Shown here: in pieces, positions 42,107 to 49,470 of the stretch
How the letters are laid out: each line of letters starts with the position of its first letter
Numbering within the stretch: position 1 is the first letter of the stretch
Notes under the pieces: generated by a model
What the model saw: only the letters and a program-made list of their open reading frames with translations
Databases searched by the model: none
What the model was told of the DNA's origin: nothing
Made by a program: the position numbers and the translations under genes
DNA from: Phenylobacterium sp.
Lineage (GTDB): Bacteria > Pseudomonadota > Alphaproteobacteria > Caulobacterales > Caulobacteraceae
Length of the DNA: 64,000 nt
NCBI RefSeq assembly: GCF_004297125.1
Contig: NZ_SCVD01000006.1
Coordinates: 62,001 to 126,000, forward strand
Direction of reading: 5' to 3'

Positions 42107-43310
42107 GGGCGGCCATCGGCAGGACAGCGGCGGGCTTCAGAAGCGGCGCCGCGATGCCGGCGAACGCGGCCACAGCGCGGGCGGCGCGGATCGCGGAAGG
42201 CTCATCCGTCAGGTCGAAACTGTCATCGAACAGCGCCTGCTGGATCCGTCGATGGCGCGGGCCATGGTCGTTTCGCGCGAGGTCCAGGCCGACGCCAAGG
42301 TCGGCTGCGTTCTGGATGACCGGTCCCGCGGTCCAATGGAGGAAGTTGGGGTCCTCCTCCCAGGACAGCCGGTGAGGATTGAGGAACAGGCACGGGCGCG
42401 GGCGCAGCAGGAACTCGTAGACCTGGCTGCTCGCGTCGCCGACGTAGACGTCGGCGCGGTTGGTGTAGGCCATGGTCGTGCAGGCGCGGCTGCCCAGGTC
42501 GATGTGGATGTTGGGCGCCCGCAGATAGCGTTCCTCGATCCGGCCTGGCCGGTCGATGCGCAGCCGGTCGATCGTCGCCACGAAGGGTCGCTCGAATAGC
42601 ATCACATGCGGCGCGAAGATCAGGTGGTGGTCGTCATGCTCAACGAACCAGTCCAACACCTGCCGGCCCATCGCGTACCAGGACGACAGATGCGGCGAAA
42701 CGTGCGGGTTGTAGAGCACCACCGGACGGCCGTCGTCGATCAGCGGGTGAAGGTTGGCGGGGGCGAGCGACAAGTCGAACTTGGGATAGCCGACCACGGA
42801 GATGGTCGCGGGATCAACGCCGGCCTCTTCGACCAGCCGCCGACGCAGCTTGGGCCCCGACACCAACACATGGTCGAAGCGCGCGCTGGCGGCGTCGAAT
42901 CCGATGGCCCGGTCTCCCGCGCCGTGGCGCGTGTGGACGATCTTTAGGTCCTTCAGGCCGTAGCGGGTCTTCAGGATCAGGGACGTCTTCTCGGCGACGA
43001 CGAGGACGTCGAGGTCGCGGAAGAAGTCCAGGTTGTCGCCGTAGACCAGCAGCTTCGTCGCCGGCAGGACCGCCTCCAGCGCTTGTCGGGCCAGGCGGCT
43101 GGCGCGACGCTTGAGGCCCAGTTCCGCCAGCCGGATCGACGGCCCGATCAGGCCCTGGCCGAGCCGGATCACCTCCGCGCTGAGGCGGGGGTTGGTGGTG
43201 GCGACCACGATCTCGGCGTCGATGCCGCCTCGCGCCAAGGCAAGCGCGATGGGCAGGCTGTGCGCCACCTGGTGGACCTGGTCGTGGTTGAAGAGGAATC
43301 CGATCCGCAT
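42099..43310 (-). CDS. CDP-glycerol glycerophosphotransferase (TagF)-like protein
   Basis: The 403-residue GT-B-type enzyme shows KIVHTRHGAGDRAIGF, VVGYPKFDL, VVLYNPHVSPHLSSWY, LGSRACTTMAYTNRADVYVGDASSQVYEFLLRPRPCLFLNPH; the last block carries the acidic and serine residues that bind the CDP-polyol in TagF-like enzymes. In Gram-negative bacteria such proteins add phospho-polyols or sugars to surface glycans. It is the first gene of the three-gene glycan operon. The donor may be CDP-glycerol or another CDP-alcohol. Confidence 0.87.
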   Translation of the reverse strand: MRIGFLFNHDQVHQVAHSLPIALALARGGIDAEIVVATTNPRLSAEVIRLGQGLIGPSIRLAELGLKRRASRLARQALEAVLPATKLLVYGDNLDFFRDLDVLVVAEKTSLILKTRYGLKDLKIVHTRHGAGDRAIGFDAASARFDHVLVSGPKLRRRLVEEAGVDPATISVVGYPKFDLSLAPANLHPLIDDGRPVVLYNPHVSPHLSSWYAMGRQVLDWFVEHDDHHLIFAPHVMLFERPFVATIDRLRIDRPGRIEERYLRAPNIHIDLGSRACTTMAYTNRADVYVGDASSQVYEFLLRPRPCLFLNPHRLSWEEDPNFLHWTAGPVIQNAADLGVGLDLARNDHGPRHRRIQQALFDDSFDLTDEPSAIRAARAVAAFAGIAAPLLKPAAVLPMAAHG

Positions 43311-43506
43311 ATCTCACCGACGACGCGGCGGGGCGGGGTCCTCAAACGGCGGGGCGAATTTCCGGAGTCCGACGCTCGAAGCGGACCGTCAGCAAGCCCC
43401 GAGCAACCATCGCCACGGCGATCACAGCGGACGAACGGTCGCTCCCCGGTCGGCGGAGGACCGTGCGCGCGATCGCCCGCGCGCAAGTCCCGCCAGTCAA
43501 CTCGGC

Positions 43507-44154
43507 TCAGCCGCGCTTAGCCCGCACCCGGGCCAGCAAGGCCGCGGCTTCGGCGTGACGGCCCCGGTCCGCGACCTCACGACCAGGACGCGCGGGCGCG
43601 GCGAGCGCAGTCTGAAGCACCCGCTCGGCGTCCGCGTACTGTCCCTCCTTGAAGAGGAAGTCGCCATAGAAGTAGTTCGGGTCGACGCCCTTCGGATTGG
43701 CCGCGAGCGCCTTGGTGAGGTAGGCGCGAGCCTTGGCCTTGTCGCCGAAGGCGACCGGGAAGCCGGGCACCTGATAATAGAGGGATCCGAGGCTCGTGTA
43801 GACCGAGCCGTTCAAGGCGTTGGGGTTGATCTTCTCGGCCCGCTCGAGACTCGCCCGGGCCTCCTTCGCAAGTCCCAGCGCGCCCATGCCCCCCTTCGCG
43901 CCGGCCTCGGTGCTGAGCGCGATTCCCACCCAGATCAGCGGCTCCGCGCGACCCGGATACTGCTTCGCCAGCGCGTCGGCCTGGGCAGCGATGGCGGCGA
44001 GCTGGTTCACCTTGGCGGGCCCTTGAACCTCATAGTTCACGTGGTCCCAGGTGCGGGCGAGCGCGTCGATCCGCGCGTCGAGCGCCGGCGGTTCGGCCGC
44101 GGCGGCCCCGGCTAGCAGGGTCAGGGCGACGGTGGTGACAAGGAGTTTGCGCAT
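43507..44154 (-). CDS. TatT/TPR-like exported protein
   Basis: The 215-residue precursor has a signal peptide (MRKLLVTTVALTLLAGAAAA) and helix pairs of TPR type (EPLIWVGIALSTEAGAKGG, LAKEARASLERAEKINPNAL, GSVYTSLGSLYYQVPGFP, ARAYLTKALAANPKGVDPNYFYGDFL). The pattern matches TRAP transporter TatT-component-like proteins of Proteobacteria, which are periplasmic trimeric TPR proteins; no TRAP transporter genes are here. It is followed by the hemolysin/SDR cassette on the same strand with 18 bp from the SDR stop. Role unknown. Confidence 0.82.
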   Translation of the reverse strand: MRKLLVTTVALTLLAGAAAAEPPALDARIDALARTWDHVNYEVQGPAKVNQLAAIAAQADALAKQYPGRAEPLIWVGIALSTEAGAKGGMGALGLAKEARASLERAEKINPNALNGSVYTSLGSLYYQVPGFPVAFGDKAKARAYLTKALAANPKGVDPNYFYGDFLFKEGQYADAERVLQTALAAPARPGREVADRGRHAEAAALLARVRAKRG

Positions 44155-44172
44155 GGGAGTCTGTCCTTTGGA

Positions 44173-44928
44173 TCAGGCGAAGAGCCGCGCGACGCGACGG
44201 TCATCCGAGGCGAGCGCGCGGTCGACGAGGTTTGGGGCGATGGCGTTCAGCCGAACGAAGAAGGCCTCCGGGAAGCCCAGGTAGACGTCGCGCCGGCGGC
44301 GGGCGACGGCCTCGACGATCCGGGCCGCGACCTGACCGGGATCGTCCATCGCCATCTTGGTCAGGGCCGCGAACTGCTCGACCTTGGCCGAGTTGAACGC
44401 CGTCTTCACGGCCCGCGGGGCCACATAGGTGACGTCGACGCCTGACCCGGCCACCTCGCGCCGCAGCGCCTGGCTGAAGGCGCGCAGGCCGGCCTTGGAA
44501 CTGGAATAGCTGGCGAAATGGGCGAAGTTGATCGACCCGAAGATCGAGCCGACATTCACGATCTGGCCCCGTCCCCGCGCCTTCATGCCCGGTAGCACCG
44601 CCTGGGTCAGCCGGATCGGCGCCAGCAGGTTGATCGCCAGAGTCCGCGCGAGCTGCGCCGGCGGCTCGTCCTCGATCGGTCCGAAGTACTGCACGCCGGC
44701 CAGGTTGATCAGCGTGTCGAAGGGCTCGCTCGCCAGCCGCTCTCCCGCAGCCTGCAGGCCTTCGGGCTCCGCCAGATCGCAGGCCATGTAGCGCGCCTGC
44801 ACGCCGTCGGGGGCCAGGCGATCGAAGACCGTGACACTTGCCCCCTCCTCGATCAGCCGCGCCGTGATCCGCCGCCCCATCTCGCCGGAGCCGCCGGTGA
44901 TGGCGATGTGCCGCGCGCTAAACCGCAT
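44173..44928 (-). CDS. SDR-family oxidoreductase of the hemolysin/AMP-ligase cassette
   Basis: The 251-residue protein has the Rossmann TGGSGEMG, NLAG near residue 77, catalytic YSSSK near 141, and PRAVKTAF after it. Its start overlaps the stop of the haem-oxygenase-like gene by 11 bp. SDRs in this cassette probably reduce or oxidise a fatty-acid-derived intermediate. The catalytic triad appears complete. Confidence 0.88.
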   Translation of the reverse strand: MRFSARHIAITGGSGEMGRRITARLIEEGASVTVFDRLAPDGVQARYMACDLAEPEGLQAAGERLASEPFDTLINLAGVQYFGPIEDEPPAQLARTLAINLLAPIRLTQAVLPGMKARGRGQIVNVGSIFGSINFAHFASYSSSKAGLRAFSQALRREVAGSGVDVTYVAPRAVKTAFNSAKVEQFAALTKMAMDDPGQVAARIVEAVARRRRDVYLGFPEAFFVRLNAIAPNLVDRALASDDRRVARLFA

Positions 44929-45589
44929 CGGCCAGCTCCGTCCGATGCGGGATGCTGCGGAACATATCCGCGAACAGACCGAAGACCGTCTTGGCGACGT
45001 GAATGATCGCCTCCTGGTCGTTCGGATCGTCGACCGTCTCCATCAGGTGCGTGAAGAAGGCCATGTGCTCCTGGTCTAGCGAACCGTGCGACGACAGGTA
45101 GGAGAAGCATTCGGGGCCCAGGCCCAGCGAGGTCGCCACCGCCGATGCGCCGTAGGTCGCAAGCGCGCTGCTCGTGCCCTCCAGCACGAAGACCATGCCG
45201 AACATCCCCATGGGATTGACGAAGCCGACGTACTCGTAGGCGAAATCAACCATGCGCGCGGTGGCCTCGCCCGGTTGGCCAGCCCTCACCGCTTCGGCGT
45301 CGCCGCCGCAGTGGCCGATGTCGGCCAGGATCCAGCGCTCGTGACCGGTCTCCTCGGCGACATACTCGACCAGGGCGTCACGGAACCGTGCGTGCGCCTC
45401 GTCCATGCCGTCGCGGGCCAGGCTGAGCAACGGCACGGTGTGGCTGACGTGGTGATAGGCCTCCGCCAGGTAGGCGACATAGGTCTCGCGCGAGATCTTG
45501 CCGGCGAGACCGTCGAGGATCTGGGGCACGGCATAGAGGGCTTGCCGCTCCGCGGCGGTTTCCCGCTCGAGCCGGTCGAAGAAGGACAT
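44918..45589 (-). CDS. Haem-oxygenase-like (TenA-fold) iron-containing redox enzyme
   Basis: The 223-residue helical protein has the ligand pattern of haem-oxygenase-like di-iron oxidases: ETYVAYLAEAYHHVSHT, FRDALVEYVAEETGHERWILADI, and SHGSLDQEHMAFFTHLME. Spaced Glu and His residues (AYHHVSH, EETGHE, DQEHMAFF) resemble the metal sites of CADD, UndA and BesC. Such enzymes use O2 to cleave or oxidise fatty acids or amino acids. It stands between an AMP-ligase and an SDR, in a cassette with a thermostable hemolysin-family protein; the natural product is unknown. The start (45589) lies 10 bp after the ligase stop. Confidence 0.85.
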   Translation of the reverse strand: MSFFDRLERETAAERQALYAVPQILDGLAGKISRETYVAYLAEAYHHVSHTVPLLSLARDGMDEAHARFRDALVEYVAEETGHERWILADIGHCGGDAEAVRAGQPGEATARMVDFAYEYVGFVNPMGMFGMVFVLEGTSSALATYGASAVATSLGLGPECFSYLSSHGSLDQEHMAFFTHLMETVDDPNDQEAIIHVAKTVFGLFADMFRSIPHRTELADAV

Positions 45590-45599
45590 CTGGGTCACC

Positions 45600-47060
45600 T
45601 CAGGCAGGTTGGTCGATGAAGTCGCGGTGCGACTGGTGCAGGGCGGCTCGCCGTGGACGGCCATTGCCGGTCAGCTCGCCGCGAGACGGGTCGAAGGGGG
45701 GAACAAGCCGCCATCGATCGACCTTGGCGTAGTCGGGCAGACGGGCGTTGGCCCCGGCGACAGCGGCCTCCAGGGCCGTCCCCGGAAGGTCGGCCCGCGA
45801 CGGGACGATCAGGGCGCAGAGGCCGGCCGCGGCCTCCCCGAATACGGCGGCCTGCGCGATCTCCGGCTGGGCCAGCAGTTCGCTCTCGACCCACTCCGGC
45901 GCGACGTTGCGGCCGAAGGCGGTGATGATGACGTTGGACTTTCGGCCGGTGATCGTGAGGAAGCCGTCGCTGTCCACGACCCCGAGGTCACCGGTGCGCA
46001 GCGCGCCTTCGTGTGGTTTGGCCCCGACATAGCCAAGGAAGGGCCGCGGGGAGACCATGACCTCCCCATCGGGCGCGGTCTCCAGGCGAAGGTGCGGCAG
46101 AACCCGCCCGACCGCGCCAGGCCGATCCGCCGCCGGCGTGTTCACCGCAACGACGGAGGCGCATTCGCTGAGGCCGTAGCCTTCGTAGGCCGGCAGGCCG
46201 ACGGCCCGCGCGGCGGCGATCAGCTGCGGTGAAACCTTGGCGCCGCCGACGGCCACCAGCTTGAGAGACGGCAGCCTTCGGCCGGTGAAGGCCAGAAATC
46301 CGATCAGTCCGCGCAGCAGTTCGGGCACGAGGATGATGCTGGAGGCGTCGACCGCTTCGACCGCATCCGCCAGACGCGAGATGTCTGGCCGAAAGGGATT
46401 GGCGAAGCCCAGATCGGAAAGGCTCCGCGCGTGATACTCGCCGCCCGCCAGCAGCGTCGGATATAGCCCCGCGACATTCTCAAGCAGGACGCCCAGCGGC
46501 AGGACGCCCAGGTGGCGGCCTGCGAACTCAGCTCCGATGGTCTCGACCAGCGACGCGGCGACGGCCTCCATCTGGGCCTGGGACAGGCACACGCCCTTGG
46601 GCGCGGCCGTCGATCCGGAGGTGTAGGTGATCTTGGCCGTCCCGGCGTGAAGCAGCTTTTCGGCGCCAGAGAGAACCCGGGCGGAGACGACGGCGCCCGC
46701 CACGACGGCCGAGATGGGGTCGGTGGTCGTGGCGGACGGCCCCACCAGCAGGCAAGCGCCCGCATCGGCGAGGGCGTGGTCCCGCTGCGCCGCCGTCAGG
46801 AAGGGCGGCAGCGGCAGGCTGGGGCGGTTGAGGAAGACGAGGGCCAGGTCGATGACGACCCAGGCGGGGCCGTTGTCGAGGGCCACGGCGACCGGCGCGC
46901 CAGGGGGCAGATCGCGCAGGCAGGTCTGCATCCAGGCAGCCGCCGCCTCGATCTCGCGCTGAAGGTCCGGCCAGGTCAGATGGACCCCGGCGCCGGTCAG
47001 CGCCGGCCCGTTAGGCCTCGCGGCGGCGTTCGCCCGGATCGCTTCGAGGACCAGGCTCAA
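45600..47060 (-). CDS. AMP-binding (adenylate-forming) enzyme of the hemolysin cassette
   Basis: The 486-residue enzyme has ANL-superfamily motifs: P-loop TYTSGSTAAPKG, YEGYGLSE, RTGDLG and GRKSNVIITAFGRNV. The final motif where the catalytic lysine (A10) normally stands reads ELTGNGRPRRAAL, so arginine occupies the expected place. Fatty-acid-AMP or acyl-CoA ligation is the usual function; without the lysine adenylation may be impaired or use another residue. It starts at a TTG overlapping the hemolysin stop (TTGA), four bases. Its N-terminus (SLVLEAIRANAAARPNGPAL) matches typical ligase starts. The substrate is probably a fatty acid. Confidence 0.87.
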   Translation of the reverse strand: MSLVLEAIRANAAARPNGPALTGAGVHLTWPDLQREIEAAAAWMQTCLRDLPPGAPVAVALDNGPAWVVIDLALVFLNRPSLPLPPFLTAAQRDHALADAGACLLVGPSATTTDPISAVVAGAVVSARVLSGAEKLLHAGTAKITYTSGSTAAPKGVCLSQAQMEAVAASLVETIGAEFAGRHLGVLPLGVLLENVAGLYPTLLAGGEYHARSLSDLGFANPFRPDISRLADAVEAVDASSIILVPELLRGLIGFLAFTGRRLPSLKLVAVGGAKVSPQLIAAARAVGLPAYEGYGLSECASVVAVNTPAADRPGAVGRVLPHLRLETAPDGEVMVSPRPFLGYVGAKPHEGALRTGDLGVVDSDGFLTITGRKSNVIITAFGRNVAPEWVESELLAQPEIAQAAVFGEAAAGLCALIVPSRADLPGTALEAAVAGANARLPDYAKVDRWRLVPPFDPSRGELTGNGRPRRAALHQSHRDFIDQPA

Positions 47061-47734
47061 GGCGCGATCCTCCGCAGCCGGCGAACCGCTCGCTCGATGA
47101 CCTTCGCGCGCAGCCGCTGACGCAGGAGCGGCAGCGCGCCGGACACACCGATCTCCCCGACGAAGACCTCGGGACGCTGGTCGTAGTAGCTGCCCCAACT
47201 CTCGGAGGCCCGGCCGAGACGCGAGCGGTCCGCGGCGCCAAGCCTGCGCATCCCGAATCCGGCCCGACTCAACAGGCGTGTGAGCTCCGGCCTGACGGTC
47301 GCGACCGCGTAGCGCCGCCCGCAAACGGCGGCCAGCCAGCACGCCAGCGCACCGAAGAGCTCCAGCGACGCCCCCGGCGTACCGGCGGCGAGGGAGCCGA
47401 TCTCGACGACGCTCTCCCGCGAGACCGGCCGCTCGAAAGCGCCGGCGACCAGCTGCTCGACGGGCCCGTCCAGGTACTGTTCCAGAAACAGCCGTCCCCC
47501 TTCGGGAAAGCGCACGCCGGCGACGGCCAGCACCGTTCCGTCCGTCGCCGAAAGGCCCATCAGGGTCGGATAATGTCCGGGAAGCTGGGCGCCATACGCG
47601 GCCTCGAAACGCGACTCGATGAACTGCTCGAAAGCCCGTCGCTGCGGGTGTTTGGCGTCAGCCACCGTGATGCGCGGCATCGTGGGCGACATGATCGGCG
47701 CGGCGGCGGGATGGTGCGGCGATAACTCGGTCAA
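47057..47734 (-). CDS. Thermostable hemolysin (delta-VPH) family protein
   Basis: The 225-residue protein has a variable start and then the family core: DAKHPQRRAFEQFIESRFEAAYGAQLPGHYPTLMGL, GTVLAVAGVR, LFLEQYLDGPVE, VVEIGSLAAGTPGASLELFGALACWLAAV and YAVATVRPELTRLLSRAGF. The fold is GNAT-like, so despite its name the protein may be an acyltransferase. The first gene of a coupled cassette with an AMP-ligase, haem-oxygenase-like enzyme and SDR, a neighbourhood found in many Proteobacteria. It starts at a TTG with GGAGA six bases upstream; later ATGs exist. Toxin activity is not implied. Confidence 0.85.
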   Translation of the reverse strand: MTELSPHHPAAAPIMSPTMPRITVADAKHPQRRAFEQFIESRFEAAYGAQLPGHYPTLMGLSATDGTVLAVAGVRFPEGGRLFLEQYLDGPVEQLVAGAFERPVSRESVVEIGSLAAGTPGASLELFGALACWLAAVCGRRYAVATVRPELTRLLSRAGFGMRRLGAADRSRLGRASESWGSYYDQRPEVFVGEIGVSGALPLLRQRLRAKVIERAVRRLRRIAP

Positions 47735-47902
47735 CTCGGGTCTCCAGAGGTCGGCCCCTGCAAGCTGAGACGACGCCCCCCGCGGAGCTCCTCAACCGCG
47801 GTCGACAGATTTTCCGATCGGTTGCGGCCAAGAGGCCCGTTGCGCATCGGCGGAGGATGGTCGAACAGTCGGGCTTCGCTGCCGTCGGGAGCCGCCTCGG
47901 AC

Positions 47903-48418
47903 ATGGCCGATCCGCCACCGCTGATCGCGGCCTATCTGCGTAAGCGAACCGACCTGCTGCGGTTCTTCACGCTGCGGACCGGATCGGCCGCCACGGCCGA
48001 GGACGTGGTCCAGGATCTCTTCCTCAAGATCAGCGAGATGGAGACGCCGTCGGACCTGCGCAGTCCGGAAGCCTTCCTCTACCGGATCGGTTCGAACCTG
48101 ATGCTGGATCGCGCCAAGCAGCAGCGCCGGCAGGTCGCGCGCGACCACGCCTGGAGCCGCGAAGGCGTCGGCGACGGTCTTGAACCCGTCGCCCAGGAGC
48201 CGGCGGCCGACGAGGCGATGGCGGCGCGCCAGCGGCTAGAACGCCTGATGGCAGGGATCGACAAGCTGCCGCCGCAGGTCGCGGTCGCCTTCCGGCTGCA
48301 CAAGTTCGACGGCCTGACGCATGGCGAGGTGGCGGCGCGGCTCGGCGTCTCGCGCAGCTCGGTCGAGAAGTACATCATGACCGCGCTGAAGACGCTGATG
48401 GCGGAGATCGAGCGATGA
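47903..48418 (+). CDS. FecI-type ECF sigma factor
   Basis: The 171-residue factor has region 2 (YLRKRTDLLRFFTLRTGSAATAEDVVQDLFLKI, SPEAFLYRIGSNLMLDRAKQ) and region 4 (LPPQVAVAFRLHKFDGLTHGEVAARLGVSRSSVEKYIMTALKTL), the FecI pattern with SVEKY/HHT-like recognition helix. It works with the following FecR and the STN-type receptor in cell-surface signalling, and normally drives the receptor gene. It is divergent from the hemolysin cassette. Substrate not indicated. Confidence 0.93.
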   Translation: MADPPPLIAAYLRKRTDLLRFFTLRTGSAATAEDVVQDLFLKISEMETPSDLRSPEAFLYRIGSNLMLDRAKQQRRQVARDHAWSREGVGDGLEPVAQEPAADEAMAARQRLERLMAGIDKLPPQVAVAFRLHKFDGLTHGEVAARLGVSRSSVEKYIMTALKTLMAEIER

Positions 48419-48473
48419 CTTGTGGACCCCCGCCGGCCGCGGCGTCTATCAGCCAGGAGAAGTCCAGAAGGCT

Positions 48474-49448
48474 ATGAGCGCCCCGTCCGACAACCTGCCG
48501 CCCGACGACCCGCTGCGCGACCGCGCGGTGAGCTGGCACGTGCGCCTGGCGTCGGACGCCGCGGACGAGGCCGACTGGCTGGCGTTTGAAGCCTGGTTGG
48601 CGGAATCGCCCGACCATGGCCGCGCCTACGAGGCGGTGGAACAGGTCTGGGCCGACCTCGAGGCTCCACCGCTCGCCGCCGCGACCAACGTCGTCCCCCT
48701 GAGGCCGCGCAAGGGCCGGCCTTCCCTGGCGTGGCTGGGTGCGATCGCGGCGAGCCTCGTCGCGGCGGTGCTGCTCGGCGTCACCTTCCTCGCCAACAAC
48801 CCGACCACCCAGAGCTACGACACGGCCATCGGTCAGCGGCAGGTCATCGCCCTGTCCGACGGCAGCCACATCACCCTGAACGGCGGATCGCACATCGAGG
48901 CGACCATCGGCCGCCGGGAACGCCGCGTCGTCATGGCCGACGCCGAAGCCGTTTTCGACGTCGCCAAGGACCCTGCCCGGCCATTCTTCATCCAGGCGGG
49001 GGACCGTGAGATCCGCGTGGTCGGGACCGAGTTCAACGTCCTGCATCACGACGGCGACGTGCAGGTGACCGTGCGACGTGGCGTTGTCGAGGTGCGACCG
49101 GCCGGACGGCCGACGGCTGCCCCCCTGGCGCGGCTCCGCAAGGGTCAGTCGCTTTCACACAAGGAAGGCCGCGCCGGAGACGTTGTCGGCCCCGCCGACC
49201 CGGACGCAGCCTTCGCCTGGACCGAGGGACGCTTGGTTTTCAAGGGCCAGCGCCTCGCCGATGTGGCAGTCACCCTCAACCGCTACTTGAAGACGCCGAT
49301 CCAGGTGGCGCCGGACGCGCAGAACCTGCCGGTGACCGCGACGCTCAATCTGGGGGCCGAAGACGACATGCTGCGCAGTCTCGCGGCGTTCCTGCCGGTG
49401 CATGTGGAGCGGCGACCAGATAGTGTGCGGTTGAGCCTGCGTCGCTAG
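48474..49448 (+). CDS. FecR-family anti-sigma/sigma regulator
   Basis: The 324-residue protein has an N-terminal cytosolic DUF4880 segment (RAVSWHVRLASDAADEADWLAFEAWLAESPDHGRAYEAVEQVW), one TM helix (about 85-107), and the FecR domain (TAIGQRQVIALSDGSHITLNGGSHIE, RRVVMADAEAVFDVAKDPARPFFI, VVGTEFNVL), with a C-terminal secretin-like module (RLVFKGQRLADVAVTLNRYLKTPI). It relays receptor occupancy to FecI. Confidence 0.92.
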   Translation: MSAPSDNLPPDDPLRDRAVSWHVRLASDAADEADWLAFEAWLAESPDHGRAYEAVEQVWADLEAPPLAAATNVVPLRPRKGRPSLAWLGAIAASLVAAVLLGVTFLANNPTTQSYDTAIGQRQVIALSDGSHITLNGGSHIEATIGRRERRVVMADAEAVFDVAKDPARPFFIQAGDREIRVVGTEFNVLHHDGDVQVTVRRGVVEVRPAGRPTAAPLARLRKGQSLSHKEGRAGDVVGPADPDAAFAWTEGRLVFKGQRLADVAVTLNRYLKTPIQVAPDAQNLPVTATLNLGAEDDMLRSLAAFLPVHVERRPDSVRLSLRR

Positions 49449-49470
49449 ACGCGCTGAGTCGGCAGGGGTC

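Noticed and set aside
47057..47734. A haemolytic toxin gene
   Set aside because: The family name comes from Vibrio; the sequence is GNAT-like, has no signal peptide and is coupled to metabolic enzymes.
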